From contig RQSC01000026.1 of the NCBI GenBank assembly GCA_013416795.1, positions 322,159-386,158 on the forward strand: a stretch of 64,000 nucleotides of DNA, read 5' to 3'. Below are positions 38,980-48,215 of the stretch, in pieces; position 1 is the first letter of the stretch, and each line of letters starts with the position of its first letter. The position numbers were made by a program, and so were the translations under genes. The notes beneath the pieces are model-generated. The model had not been told where the DNA came from, made no database searches, and saw only the letters and a program-made list of their open reading frames with translations. Source of the DNA: Prasinococcaceae sp. CCMP 1430. Its lineage: Eukaryota > Prasinodermophyta > Palmophyllophyceae > Prasinococcales > Prasinococcaceae.

Positions 38980-39016
38980 GTCAGTTTAGGGTTGTAATAT
39001 TAGGGTTAATATTGAG
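38980..39016 (+). promoter_or_regulatory. double telo-box element at GNAT-like gene start
   Basis: CAGTTTAGGGTTGTAATA and TATTAGGGTTAATATTGA stand in tandem, ending only a few nt before the ATG at 39020. The spacing between the two TAGGGTT cores is 15 nt. Such closeness to the start codon implies a very short leader, or a downstream ATG (39224) as the real start. Confidence 0.5.
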
Positions 39017-39019
39017 GAG

Positions 39020-40704
39020 ATGCGTACGGACACAGTACCTCAGAGAGTTCCCCGCGGGCCGCTGAGCGCACGAGCGCACGAGCTCAGCGAGGTGCGCGCT
39101 CCCTTCTCGCGCGCCACAGGTGCGCGCACGCGCGCGGCGACGGCCGCCGCCGCCGCCAAAGGCGCCCTGCTCCCTGCACGCGGCGCCCGGAGAGGGCGGT
39201 GCCCTGCGCCGCGGGGCCGCGGCATGCGCGCGCGCCTCAGGGCGGGCGCGGCCGATCCGAGCCGCAGCGTCATCGAGCGCGCAGCCGAGGAGGCGGTGCT
39301 GCGCTTCCAGCTGGACTGCGACCGCGATACGGACAGCAGTGACGGCGAGGGCGCCGGCAGAGCGGGGCTGGGCGCGTGTCAGTCGGGCGCTGGGTTGAGC
39401 CAACGTGTGGAAGAGGCCGCCCGAGCGCATGGGTCGTCGGAGGCTCCCGCCTCTGGCACGGTGGCGAGCGTGGCGTCGCCTCCGCGGCGCTGGCCGAGCA
39501 GGCGCCTCGCAGGGGCGGGCTTTGCTGCATCTGCCTCCAAGGACTCGTACGTCGACCGCCTCGTCGCGCGCGAGATCGAGCAGGCGCGGGCGAGCGCCGA
39601 CGAGTCTGCCCGCAGCGCCACGAGGCTGCGTGCACGGGCCGACCAGCTGCGGCGCGAGGCTGCGCAGCTCGTCGTCGGCTCGCATGGCCGAGAGCGCGCC
39701 TGCAAGGACTCGGCTGCCACCGGTCGGGGCCAAAGGCTGTGCGCGCGACGCATGACCGAACGCGAGCTCGGCGCGGCCTTTGAGTGGATGCGCCTGGACC
39801 AAACCTTACCAGCGGCTAGCGCGGTGCGCTTCTGGGACAAAGCCGCAGAGTCACTCATGGAGCTCTTCGAGGGCGACGCGGCTGCCGCGGCCGCGGCGAA
39901 GAGCAGGGCGGGCGGTGGCTCCGCTCCGTCGCCCCCTCAGCGTTTGTACGGATACTTCAACGCCGATGGCGGCGCCAATGCCGTGCCGCTGGGCTTTGCC
40001 GCGCTCAAGGTCGACGGCGCCTCCGTCGACGTGATGGGGGTGCGAGTCGACGCGCGAGGGGGCGGTGTGGGGCAGGCCATCGTTGAGCATCTGCTTGAGC
40101 TGGCCAACGGGCGTGCGCTGAGGATGCGCGAGGAGCAGGTGCGCGCGCGATGCGTCGCCAAGCGCCTGTTGCTCCAGACAGCAGACTCTTTCTCTGCGCG
40201 CGTGTGAGTTGCTGACGCCTTCGCACACCTCTGGACCCGCCGTAACTGCGTTGCGCGCAGCGTCAACGCAGTCAACACGCAGGCGGCGGCGACGGCGACG
40301 ATGGTGGCAGCGACAGCGATGATGAACGCGCGAGGTTGCGGCACTCACTCGCCGAGCCACCACGCCAGTATGTGCTCGACTCCATCCCGTCGGCGCTGGG
40401 ATTCTGGAAGGTTCGAATTGCCCAGTGGTCGTGCGCGCCACGCCGCAGGCGCGTGGGATGTGAGCGTGCCGCACTTGCGGCGCTGTCCGCGCATGCTAAC
40501 GCGCGTGCTGCGTCCGCGCCCCTCCCGCGTGCGCGCGCGCCATCCCAGGCGATGGGCTTCACCGAGCAGGCGCTCGAGGATGTCGACCCCGAGACGAGAG
40601 TACTCGCCAAGTTCAGCGGCGACACACGGATGATCAAGACGCTTCCATGGGCGGCTGCCGAAGACCGTCGAAGCGCGCGTGAGAATGCCCGACACGCAGC
40701 GTAG
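39020..40704 (+). CDS. GNAT-like acetyltransferase, three exons
   Basis: Exons 39020-40138, 40261-40410 and 40549-40704 join in phase 0 at both introns (122 nt GTGCGC...GCGCAG; 138 nt GTTCGA...CCCAG), giving 474 residues. The C-terminal part carries the acetyl-CoA-binding loop of GNAT enzymes: VMGVRVDARGGGVGQAIVEH (V-x-P/D-x-x-R-G-x-G-x-G type), and after an acidic insert (GGGDGDDGGSDSDDE) the final beta-bulge block ALGFWKAMGFTEQAL. The preceding strand LGFAALKVDGASVDVM fits as well. The first 220 residues are Arg/Ala-rich and disordered, with a charged helix (DRLVAREIEQARASADESAR). Substrate is unknown. The start is uncertain (39224 is an alternative). A TGTAC/TAATACAGTA signal follows the stop. 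Confidence 0.7.
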
Positions 40705-40998
40705 CCGAGGCGAGTGACCAGGGCACTCATAGCGACGTAATACAGTAGCAACGTGAAGACGATCCGATTGCGCGCGTGTGTTGCAGCGCGTGCGTTCTTT
40801 GAGAGTGTTCAAAATTATTTACAGGTACAGGTGTACGTGTACATCACAAGTGTCGGGTGCACGCTGCGTATAGTGGGTCGCATGCCCCTGTGCAGAGGAT
40901 GTCGGGATCGTCGCCACCGCTGGGTGGCGCGTTCATGTAGTGTACAACATTGGCGTGGCTTGGGCGACGCGCGAATCGGCACGCCGCCAGCCCCACCC
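40705..40998. other. convergent intergenic region with TGTAC clusters
   Basis: Between the GNAT-like gene (+) and the LRR gene (-). GTAATACAGTAGC at 40737 follows the plus gene, and TACAGGTACAGGTGTACGTGTACATC at 40822-40847 and GTAGTGTACAACA near 40937 follow the minus gene. No coding sequence is supported. Confidence 0.5.
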
Positions 40999-42560
40999 TC
41001 AGGCGATGGGCCACGGGGGGGCGCATGGTCGCTGCAGCTCGGCGAAAGGGTCCTCGTCGTCGTCATCGGCGTCGACCTCGAACTCCCCCCGCGCGCGCTT
41101 GCGCAGCGGATGGTTGGCGGTAATCACCGCGCGCGAGTGGCACGCCAGCAGGCGGCATGCCACGTGCAAGGTCGCCCAGCGGCGGCGGCACGCCACGCGG
41201 CCGCGGACAGCGCGCTCGACGGCCGGCGGGCCCTGGCATTGCCACAGCCCGCCCGGACCGCGCCTGCTCGAGATGGCCGCTGCGATCACCTTGGCACTGC
41301 TAGCGTTGATGCCGCCACCCGTGCCGAGCGTGAGCGACCGCAGCGTGCATGCGTCGCTCGCGAGGACCTCCGCGAGGCGCCTGGCGCCCGAGTCGCTGAT
41401 GCGGTTGTTGCTGATCTTGAGCTCCCGCAGCGGGCACTCCGCGCCCCGGCGCAGCGCCTCGATGAGCGGGCGGGCGCCCTCGGCGCCGAGGCGGTTGCTG
41501 CAAACGTCCAGCGAGCGCAGTGCGCACGCCCCGCCGGCGAGTGCATCGCCGAGCGCCTCGGCACCCTCCACGCCGATGGCGTTGTTCGCGAGGCTCAGCG
41601 AGCGCAGCGCGGACCTCCCGTCGCGCAGGGCCGCCGCGAGCGCCTCGGCGCCCGCCTCCTCTACGCCGTTGGCGAACAGGTTGAGCTCGTCCAGCACGCA
41701 CCCGGGGGCGCCCAGCGCGCGCGAGAGCGCGCGCGCGCCGCTGCACCCCACGCGGTTGAAGGCCAGGTCGAGCGCCCGCAGGCCGCACTCGCCGCTGCCC
41801 AGGGCCCCCGCGAGCGCGCGCGCTCCGCGCGGCCCAACGTCGTTGTCCTCGAGGATTAGCCCCTCCAGCGAGCAGCGGGCGCTCGCGAGCGCCTCGGCCA
41901 GCGCGCACGCGCCGCCGTCGCCGATGCCGTTCTTGGACACCGTGAGGAAGCGCAGCTTGCACGCGCCGCTGCCCAGCGCGCCGGCGAGGGCGAGCGTGCC
42001 CTCCTCGCCCAGTCCGTTGTTGGCGAGCTTGAGGTAGCGCAGCGAGCACCCGTCGCTGCGCAGCGCCCCGGCGAGGACGCGCGCGCCGGTCGGGGTCAGA
42101 TTGTTGTAGCCGAACACGAACGACTCGAGCTTGCACTCCCCGCTGCCGAGCGTCGCCGCGAGCGCGTGGACGCCGCCCTCGCTGATGTTGTTCTGGTAGA
42201 GGTTGAGCGACCGCAGCGCGCAGCCCTGGCAGCGCAGCGCGTCGGCGAGCACGCACGCCCCGTCCTCGCCCAGCGCGTTGGCGAACAGGCTCAGCGAGCG
42301 CAGCTTGCACTCGCTGCTGCGCAGCGCCTCGCCGACCGCGCGCGCGCCGACGGCGTCGATGTCGTTGCTGCGCAGCGCGAGCACGCGCAGCGCGCTCACG
42401 TCGGTGCGCAGCGCGTCGGCCAGCGCCAGCACCCCGTCGGCGGCCGTCGGCACCCCGAGCTCCTGCCGCAGGTGCCCGCCGTCCAGGTTGAGGCTCGACT
42501 TGGCCTTGACGAGCTGCGCCGCCCTGTCGCGCGCCTTGTGCCTCGCGGCCGCGGCGAGCT
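40999..42560 (-). CDS. leucine-rich-repeat protein, ribonuclease-inhibitor type (5' end unresolved)
   Basis: About eleven consecutive LRRs of 28-30 residues, of the RNI/NLRC3-like class: pattern CxLRxLxLxxNxLGxxGAxALAxAL, for example CSLRYLKLANNGLGEEGTLA and CGLRALDLAFNRVGCSGARA. Such domains form a horseshoe for protein binding. After the repeats is a Cys/Arg-rich stretch and an acidic end (EFEVDADDDDEDPF). No NACHT or kinase domain is present. There is no in-frame ATG; a plausible acceptor (GTCAGCCCAG) precedes 42560, so the first exon must lie to the right, opposite or beyond the QNG1 gene. In mid-repeat the DNA units are about 84-90 bp and highly similar, so copy number may vary between strains. 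Confidence 0.75.
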
Positions 42561-42616
42561 CTGGGCTGACCACTCGCCCGCACCAGCAGCCGCGCCGACG
42601 CCACCCCCCTCTTCCG

Positions 42617-43645
42617 ATGATGGACTGCCCGCTCGCGCTCGTCCGCAGCACCTGCGCGCGCGCCGCCTCCAAGCTGGCCCACCTCGTCGCCGTCGACCCC
42701 TCCCGCTGCGAGCAGCTCGCGCGAGACTTCGTGGACGCCGAGACCGCCTCCTCGCCCGCCAACGACGGCTTGTTCCCCTCCCCACACCACGTCGCCCGTC
42801 AGTGGGCGGCCGACGGCATGCACCTCGTCGACCCCTCAAACCCCGAGCTCACCGCGCGCTGCGTGCTGGTGGTGGACGCGCTCAACTGGTGCTTCTGGCC
42901 GGACGGCGAGCTGGAGTACGAGCACCTCGCGGGTGGCGTCAAGGCGTCCGCCCTCCGCGACCCGTCGCTCGTCTCGCCCGAGCGCCTGGCCACGGCGACC
43001 GGCGCCTACGCGCGCGCCCTGCTCTCCTGGCCGCGCGCGCTGCCCAACGAGGAGGAGCGCGCGCGCCTGCTGCGCGAGCTGGGCGCCGCGCTGCTGGCGC
43101 GCTTCGGCGGGTCGGCCGCCGCGCTCGTGCGCGCATCCGACGGCTCGGCGTCGCGGCTCGTGGCTCTCATCGCGGACGCGCTGCCGGGCTTCCGGGACGC
43201 CGCGGTGGACGGCGAGGGCCGGCAGGTGTTCTTCTACAAGCGCGCGCAGATCGTGGCGGGCGACATGTGGGGGGCGTTCGGCGGGGAGGGCCTCGGCGCG
43301 TTCGGCGACATCGCGCGCATCACGACGTACCCGGACTACCGCGTGCCGCAGAGCCTGCTCGCCGCGGGCGCCATCTCGTACTCGGACGCGCTCATGGCCA
43401 AGGTGCGCGCGGGCGAGGAGGTGCGCGCCGGCAGCGAGGAGGAGATCGCCATCCGCGCGGCGACGGTGGTGGCGGTCGAGGCGGTGCGCGAGGCCGCCTC
43501 GCGGCTGCTGGCGGAGAGGGAGGGCGCCGGCGCGCCGCCGGTGCTGGCGACGCACGTGGACTGGTACCTGTGGAGGTGGGGCGAGGAGCGCCGTGCCGAC
43601 GCGAAGCTGCCGCCCTTCCACCGGTGCCGCACGGTGTTCTACTGA
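42617..43645 (+). CDS. QNG1: queuosine salvage N-glycosylase (DUF2419)
   Basis: Queuosine 5'-phosphate N-glycosylase releases queuine base from queuosine nucleotide so that it can be reinserted into tRNA; eukaryotes depend on salvage. The 342-residue product (MMDCPLALVRSTCARAASKL start, two adjacent ATGs) matches the family end to end: DALNWCFWPDGELEYEHLAG, FYKRAQIVAGDMWGAF, ARITTYPDYRVPQSLLAAGA, ISYSDALMAKVRAGEEV, EIAIRAATVVAVEAV, THVDWYLWRWGEE and the terminal PPFHRCRTVFY. No intron is needed. It is head-to-head with the LRR gene, the two coding regions being separated by under 60 nt. Confidence 0.93.
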   Translation: MMDCPLALVRSTCARAASKLAHLVAVDPSRCEQLARDFVDAETASSPANDGLFPSPHHVARQWAADGMHLVDPSNPELTARCVLVVDALNWCFWPDGELEYEHLAGGVKASALRDPSLVSPERLATATGAYARALLSWPRALPNEEERARLLRELGAALLARFGGSAAALVRASDGSASRLVALIADALPGFRDAAVDGEGRQVFFYKRAQIVAGDMWGAFGGEGLGAFGDIARITTYPDYRVPQSLLAAGAISYSDALMAKVRAGEEVRAGSEEEIAIRAATVVAVEAVREAASRLLAEREGAGAPPVLATHVDWYLWRWGEERRADAKLPPFHRCRTVFY

Positions 43646-43663
43646 CGACGGCAAGCTGGCGCC

Positions 43664-43768
43664 GGTCACGCGTGCGCCGGGTCACGCGTGCGCCGGGTCA
43701 CGCGTGGGCTGGGTCACGCGTGGGCTGGGTCACACAGGCTTCGGTCACACAGGCTTCGGTCACATGGG
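43664..43768. repeat. 16-bp tandem repeat after QNG1
   Basis: GGTCACGCGTGCGCCG, GGTCACGCGTGGGCTG and GGTCACACAGGCTTC variants follow each other six or seven times in the gap between QNG1 (+) and RFC2 (-), overlapping the last codons of RFC2. The pairs of identical neighbours suggest stepwise local duplication. Confidence 0.85.
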
Positions 43769-45134
43769 CGGCAGCGCCCCAGCCGCCGCCTTGCGCTTCA
43801 CCCGCGCCAGCCGCGCGAGCAGGCCGCTCAGCTGCAGCAGCGTGTCGCACCCCTCCGCGACGCGCACGTGGCACGCGCCCACCTCGCGGATGTATTCCAG
43901 CTTGTAGAACTCGGGCATGTCGAAGTTTTTGACTGCCGCGGCGCGCACGGCGCGGCGGCGTCAGCGTCCGGAGGGGGAGGGGGGGGGGGGTTGCGTGCCC
44001 ACGCGCGCCAGCACGCGTGCCCCCCTACGCGCGCCAGCACGCGCGCCCCCCTACGCGCGCCAGCACGCGCGCCCCAGCACACAAACAAGCGCGCAACCCG
44101 GCAGCAGCGCACGCACCCACGCGGAAGAGCGTGCCCACCAGGTCGAGCGCCGAGTACCCCTGCGCCCACAGCGAGTGCAGCGCGTGGAACGCCGTGTCGG
44201 CGTCGCCGTCCATGCACGCCTGCACGCACTTGCGCACGGTGGTCGGGTGCGGCTGGTCGCACACCTTCGCAGCGGTGGTGTTCGCGTTCGCGTCAGCGCG
44301 GCGAGCACGCGCGCGCGCGCCAGGGCACCGCCACACGCCGCGAACAGCGCCAAGCAGGAGCTCGCATGAAAGGGCCTAATCGCTCGCATGAAAGGGCCCA
44401 ATCGCTCGCATGAAAGGCCCTACCTTGTACACGTTCGCCGCGTTGACGAAGCTGAAGCCCGAGTGCGTCGCCTGCACGTTGTTGAGCGCCTGGCGCATGT
44501 CGCCGTCCGCCGAGAAGATGATCGCCTCGAGGCCCTCGTCGACGTGCGGCACGTTCTCCTCCTGCACCACGAACTTGAGGCGCTCGAGCACCTCGGCGTC
44601 CGACAGCTTGGTGAAGCGGATGACGGCGCAGCGCGACTGGATGGGCTCGATGATCTTCGTGCTCAGGTTGCACGCCAGCGCGAAGCGCGTGGTCTGCGAG
44701 TAGATCTCCATGGTGCGCCGCAGCGCCTGCTGCGCGCCCGTCGTCATCGAGTCCGCCTCGTCGAGGATGACGATCTTGTGCCTGCCCGGCGGCAGCGTCA
44801 CCTTCTTCTGCGCGAACATCTTGATCTTGTTGCGCACGACGTCGATGCCGCGGTCGTCGCTCGCGTTGAGCTCGAGCACGGCCTCCTTCGCCGCGCTCCC
44901 CAGCAGCGCGTTCGCCAGGCAGAGCACCGACGTGGTCTTGCCGGTGCCCGGCGGGCCCGCGAAGATCATGTTGGGCATGTTGCCGTCGGCCGCTATTATC
45001 TCCAGCCGCGAGACGGCCTCGGCGTTGCCCACGATGTCGCGCACGAGCGACGGGCGGTACTTCTCCACCCACGGCATGTTGTCGCGCCCGCCCGCCGGCG
45101 CGGCCGCCTTCTGCGGCGCCGACGCCGACGCCAT
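43760..45134 (-). CDS. RFC2: replication factor C subunit 2
   Basis: RFC2 is a small AAA+ subunit of the clamp loader that loads PCNA. Exons 45134-44424, 44264-44117 and 43932-43760 join in frame (introns of 159 and 184 nt, GTAGGG...GCGAAG and GTGCGT...CGGCAG), giving 343 residues, the usual size. Visible motifs: [19 protein letters not shown] (RFC box), [20 protein letters not shown] (Walker A), [10 protein letters not shown] (Walker B, DEAD), [20 protein letters not shown] (sensor 1 and arginine-finger SRC) and [13 protein letters not shown] (sensor 2). The collar domain is [50 protein letters not shown] and [15 protein letters not shown]. Both introns hold short tandem repeats. Confidence 0.95.
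43985..44090. repeat. tandem repeat in RFC2 intron 2
   Basis: Units of about 25 bp (CTACGCGCGCCAGCACGCGCGCC) repeat three to four times inside the second RFC2 intron, between the splice sites at 43933 and 44116. Confidence 0.75.
44362..44420. repeat. 22-bp tandem repeat in RFC2 intron 1
   Basis: GCTCGCATGAAAGGGCCTAATC is repeated almost exactly twice more, close to the intron's 5' splice site. The last copy runs into the donor (on the minus strand the donor GTAGGGCCTTTCAT is part of the repeat), so the splice site itself was copied. Confidence 0.8.
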
Positions 45135-45658
45135 CTCGCGCGCCGGGCCGCGCTCGCGCCCCGGCCGCGGAACGGCAGAGGGCGGACGCGCCCTGCAAAA
45201 ACCGGCCCGACCCAACCACCCCTTCGGCCCGCCCCCACTCCACCCGCGCCTCCCTGCGCGCAGCCCACCGGGCGCGCGCCGCGCGCGGTGTGGCCCCCCT
45301 CTCCCCGCCGGGCGCCGACGCCGACGCCGACGGCGGCGGCAATCGATCGCTCGCCCGCGAAAGCGCCGCGAATGCGAATGCGAATGCGAATGCGCAGGGA
45401 AATACACGGAAAATGGGAAACGGGGATTGGTTGGAAGCAGCGGGCGCCGCCTGAAAGGCACTTGTACGGTAAAACACGAAAGCTTTGATGGAGCACAGCC
45501 TTGATGTAGCCACCTCTTCCAAACCTCGGTTGGCGGCGCGGCGGTGCGCCGAAACGCGCGGAAGGCGCGCGCGAAATCCCGCGTCGTCGGGCGAACGGGG
45601 CGGGGGATCCGGCGTGGGTGCGACGGGGACGAAACGCGCGCGCGCTGCGGCGGCGGGC
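45135..45658. other. upstream region of RFC2, bordered by assembly gap
   Basis: CG-rich sequence upstream of RFC2 (-). A hexanucleotide GCGAATGCGAATGCGAATGC tract lies near 45368-45392. No gene is supported; the sequence is cut by the gap at 45659. Confidence 0.5.
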
Positions 45659-46261
45659 NNNNNNNNNNNNNNNNNNNNNNNNNNNNNNNNNNNNNNNNNN
45701 NNNNNNNNNNNNNNNNNNNNNNNNNNNNNNNNNNNNNNNNNNNNNNNNNNNNNNNNNNNNNNNNNNNNNNNNNNNNNNNNNNNNNNNNNNNNNNNNNNNN
45801 NNNNNNNNNNNNNNNNNNNNNNNNNNNNNNNNNNNNNNNNNNNNNNNNNNNNNNNNNNNNNNNNNNNNNNNNNNNNNNNNNNNNNNNNNNNNNNNNNNNN
45901 NNNNNNNNNNNNNNNNNNNNNNNNNNNNNNNNNNNNNNNNNNNNNNNNNNNNNNNNNNNNNNNNNNNNNNNNNNNNNNNNNNNNNNNNNNNNNNNNNNNN
46001 NNNNNNNNNNNNNNNNNNNNNNNNNNNNNNNNNNNNNNNNNNNNNNNNNNNNNNNNNNNNNNNNNNNNNNNNNNNNNNNNNNNNNNNNNNNNNNNNNNNN
46101 NNNNNNNNNNNNNNNNNNNNNNNNNNNNNNNNNNNNNNNNNNNNNNNNNNNNNNNNNNNNNNNNNNNNNNNNNNNNNNNNNNNNNNNNNNNNNNNNNNNN
46201 NNNNNNNNNNNNNNNNNNNNNNNNNNNNNNNNNNNNNNNNNNNNNNNNNNNNNNNNNNNNN
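45659..46261. other. assembly gap (603 N)
   Basis: 603 consecutive undetermined bases. The 5' part of the EF-hand gene and possibly further CBM20 exons on the other strand are hidden here. Confidence 0.99.
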
Positions 46262-47892
46262 CGCACGTGGCCGCCTGCCGCGGCGCGCTCGCCGGCGCCG
46301 ACGCGGACGGCGACGGCAAGCTGTCGGCCCTCGAGCTGCACGCGGCGTTCGACGCCGACGGCGACGGCGTGGTCACCGCCGAGGAGCTCGCCGCGGCGGC
46401 GCCGCATCAGCTCATCGACGCCGTCGACGCGGACGGCGACGGCGTGCTGTCGGCGGCCGAGCTGCACGCGGCGTTCGACGTCGACGGCGACGGCGTGGTC
46501 ACCGCCGAGGAGCTCGCCGCGCCAAACGCGGCGCTCGCGGACGCCGCGCTGGCGGAAAGGGACTGGCTCGGGCTCGGCCGGGCGCTGCGCGTCGGCCGTG
46601 AATTCCGCTCGATGCTCGCGCGGCGCCTGACGCTCAGCGGCGCCGCCGAGCCCGGCGAGCTGCCGCGCGACACGGTGCGCCAGTTCCTGCGGCGGTACCT
46701 CGCCGAGTGCTCGCTCAGCGACGGCGACGGCGCCGCGCTCACGGACAACGCCTTCGTGGCGCTGCCGCCCCGCTCGGCGCGCGAGTTCGGCGTGCGGCCA
46801 AACGCGCCCGACAGGCCCGGCGACAGCGAGGAGCGCGTGTGGGTCGGGCGCATGTGGCAGCTGCGGGAGCACCTGGCCGCGCGCAAAAGGGCGGAGGCGG
46901 CGGGGAGCGCGGCGGCGGCCGCCACCGAGGCGCCATGTCAGCCACTCACCACGTCGACCTTCCAGACGTCCCCCTCGCCCCAGGTGAGCCTGGGCGCGCG
47001 CTCGACGTCCCAGTTGCCGAGCGCGTCGCACGACCCGACGACGGCGAAGCAGTCGCCGAACTTGATCGTGCGCTGCAGCGCGAGCTCGACGGTCGCGCCG
47101 CCCGCCGCGCGCGGCGCGACGCGTAATGCGCTCGCGCGCAGCTTCTTCACCGGCGTGCCCGCCGCGCTGGGCTCCTACTGGGACGACCTGGGCGCGTACC
47201 CCGGCGGCGGCGCCGGGGGTGACGCGCCGCCCGAGCCCCTCGAGGACCTCGCGGCCTTCCGCGAGGGCGCGAGCGGCAGCCGCGCGCGCGTGGGGCTGGC
47301 CGAGCTGTCCTTCGTGCTGCGCCGCCTGCCGCGGTGGGCGCGGCGCTGCGGCGCGACGCTGCTCGGCGTGGGCGGCGAGGGCGGAATGCTCGCCGCGCAG
47401 CTGGACGACTCGCACATGGGCGAGACGCTGCTGGGCAAGGTCATCGTGGGCTGGCCGTGCGAGGCCGGCGCGTGGGCGGCGCCGGGGCGCGCGGGCATTA
47501 ACGGCTCGCGCGAGCACCCGGTGATGGCCATCATCGGCGCCGAGGACGAGTTCTTCGGGCAGGAGGGGGCGGGCGGGACCCCCATGCACGCGGGCGCCGC
47601 GCTCGCCGCCCATTCGCCGCTCGCGGGGCTCTCCGTGGTGGTGGAGGGCGTCGGGCACGACGTCACGGCCGACGCCGCGTCGGACGAGCTGGTGCGCGAG
47701 CTGCTGCTGACATTTCTGCACAGGCCGCACCGCTGCGCCGCGCTCCCCGAGCTCTGGGCGCACGAGCCCAGGCTGCTCGCGTGCCTCGCGGGCGAGGAGT
47801 TGGCGCAGGGCGCCGACGTGCTCACCGTGCGCGCCAGGCCGAAGGAGGCGGCCAAGGTGGACGCCGCCGAGAAGGCCCGGCTGCTCCTGTGA
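46262..47892 (+). CDS. EF-hand protein with hydrolase-like C-terminus (5' in gap)
   Basis: The sequence emerges from the gap already in frame. Four EF-hand loops follow: DADGDGKLSALE, DADGDGVVTAEE, DADGDGVLSAAE and DVDGDGVVTAEE, all with the canonical D-x-D-G-D-G calcium ligands. A helical segment continues to about 46930 (FRSMLARRLTLSGAAEPGEL, VWVGRMWQLREHLAARKRAE). The frame is formally open through 46938-47142, but that stretch is the antisense of a CBM20 domain, so I suspect an intron there; a GTGAGC donor at 46984 and a CGCGCAG acceptor at 47142 are candidates. The end (47143-47892) resembles an alpha/beta hydrolase: LLGVGGEGGMLAAQL in the nucleophile position (Ser replaced by Gly), VMAIIGAEDEFFG and VEGVGHDVTADAASDEL (Asp and His positions). 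It could instead be two genes. Confidence 0.5.
46950..47150 (-). CDS. CBM20 starch-binding domain exon, antisense inside another gene
   Basis: On the minus strand the frame reads GGATVELALQRTIKFGDCFA, VVGSCDALGNWDVERAP and RLTWGEGDVWKVDV, the N-terminal half of a CBM20 starch-binding domain (the LGxWDxxxAxxLxW core is complete). It ends at a good donor, GTG|GTGAGT, at 46950/46949. The preceding residues (KKLRASALRVAPRAA) look like the end of a plastid transit peptide. No ATG is present upstream, and the second half of CBM20 (the aromatic/Lys strand block) is not visible to the left before the gap, so other exons are missing. CBM20 occurs on starch-metabolising or starch-anchoring plastid proteins. 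Confidence 0.6.
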
Positions 47893-48215
47893 GGACGGGC
47901 CGCGCTGCGCTCGGCTACCCAGCGCGGGAGAGGGGGCTCGCGCGCCGCTCCCCCCTCCCACCACCACCACACCACCACACACACACACACCACACCACAA
48001 GCGTACGGACGGACACATCCATCACACCCAATCCGATCGTTCACGAGACAATGCGTCGCCCCTGCGACGCGCGCAGTAAATTTGTACCAGACGACCAGCA
48101 CACGGGCGCGCGCGCCGAGCGCTCGCTTCGCGGCGGCGGTGCACTGTCGGATGGTACATGCGGGCTCAGGCATTACGGCGAGGGGCGCGGGAGAGCAGCT
48201 CGCTCGCAAATGCTG
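47893..48215. other. convergent intergenic region
   Basis: About 320 nt with a CA/CCA microsatellite (47961-47998) and a TTTGTACCAG element near 48081 on the 3' side of the CNNM gene. No gene is supported. Confidence 0.45.

Noticed and set aside
43646-44420. Mobile element at the QNG1-RFC2 junction
   Set aside because: The repeats are short tandem units with no terminal inverted repeats, target duplications or transposase; two of the three clusters are within RFC2 introns.
47143-47892. Treating the hydrolase-like end as an active esterase
   Set aside because: No GxSxG nucleophile is visible; Gly occupies the expected Ser position.
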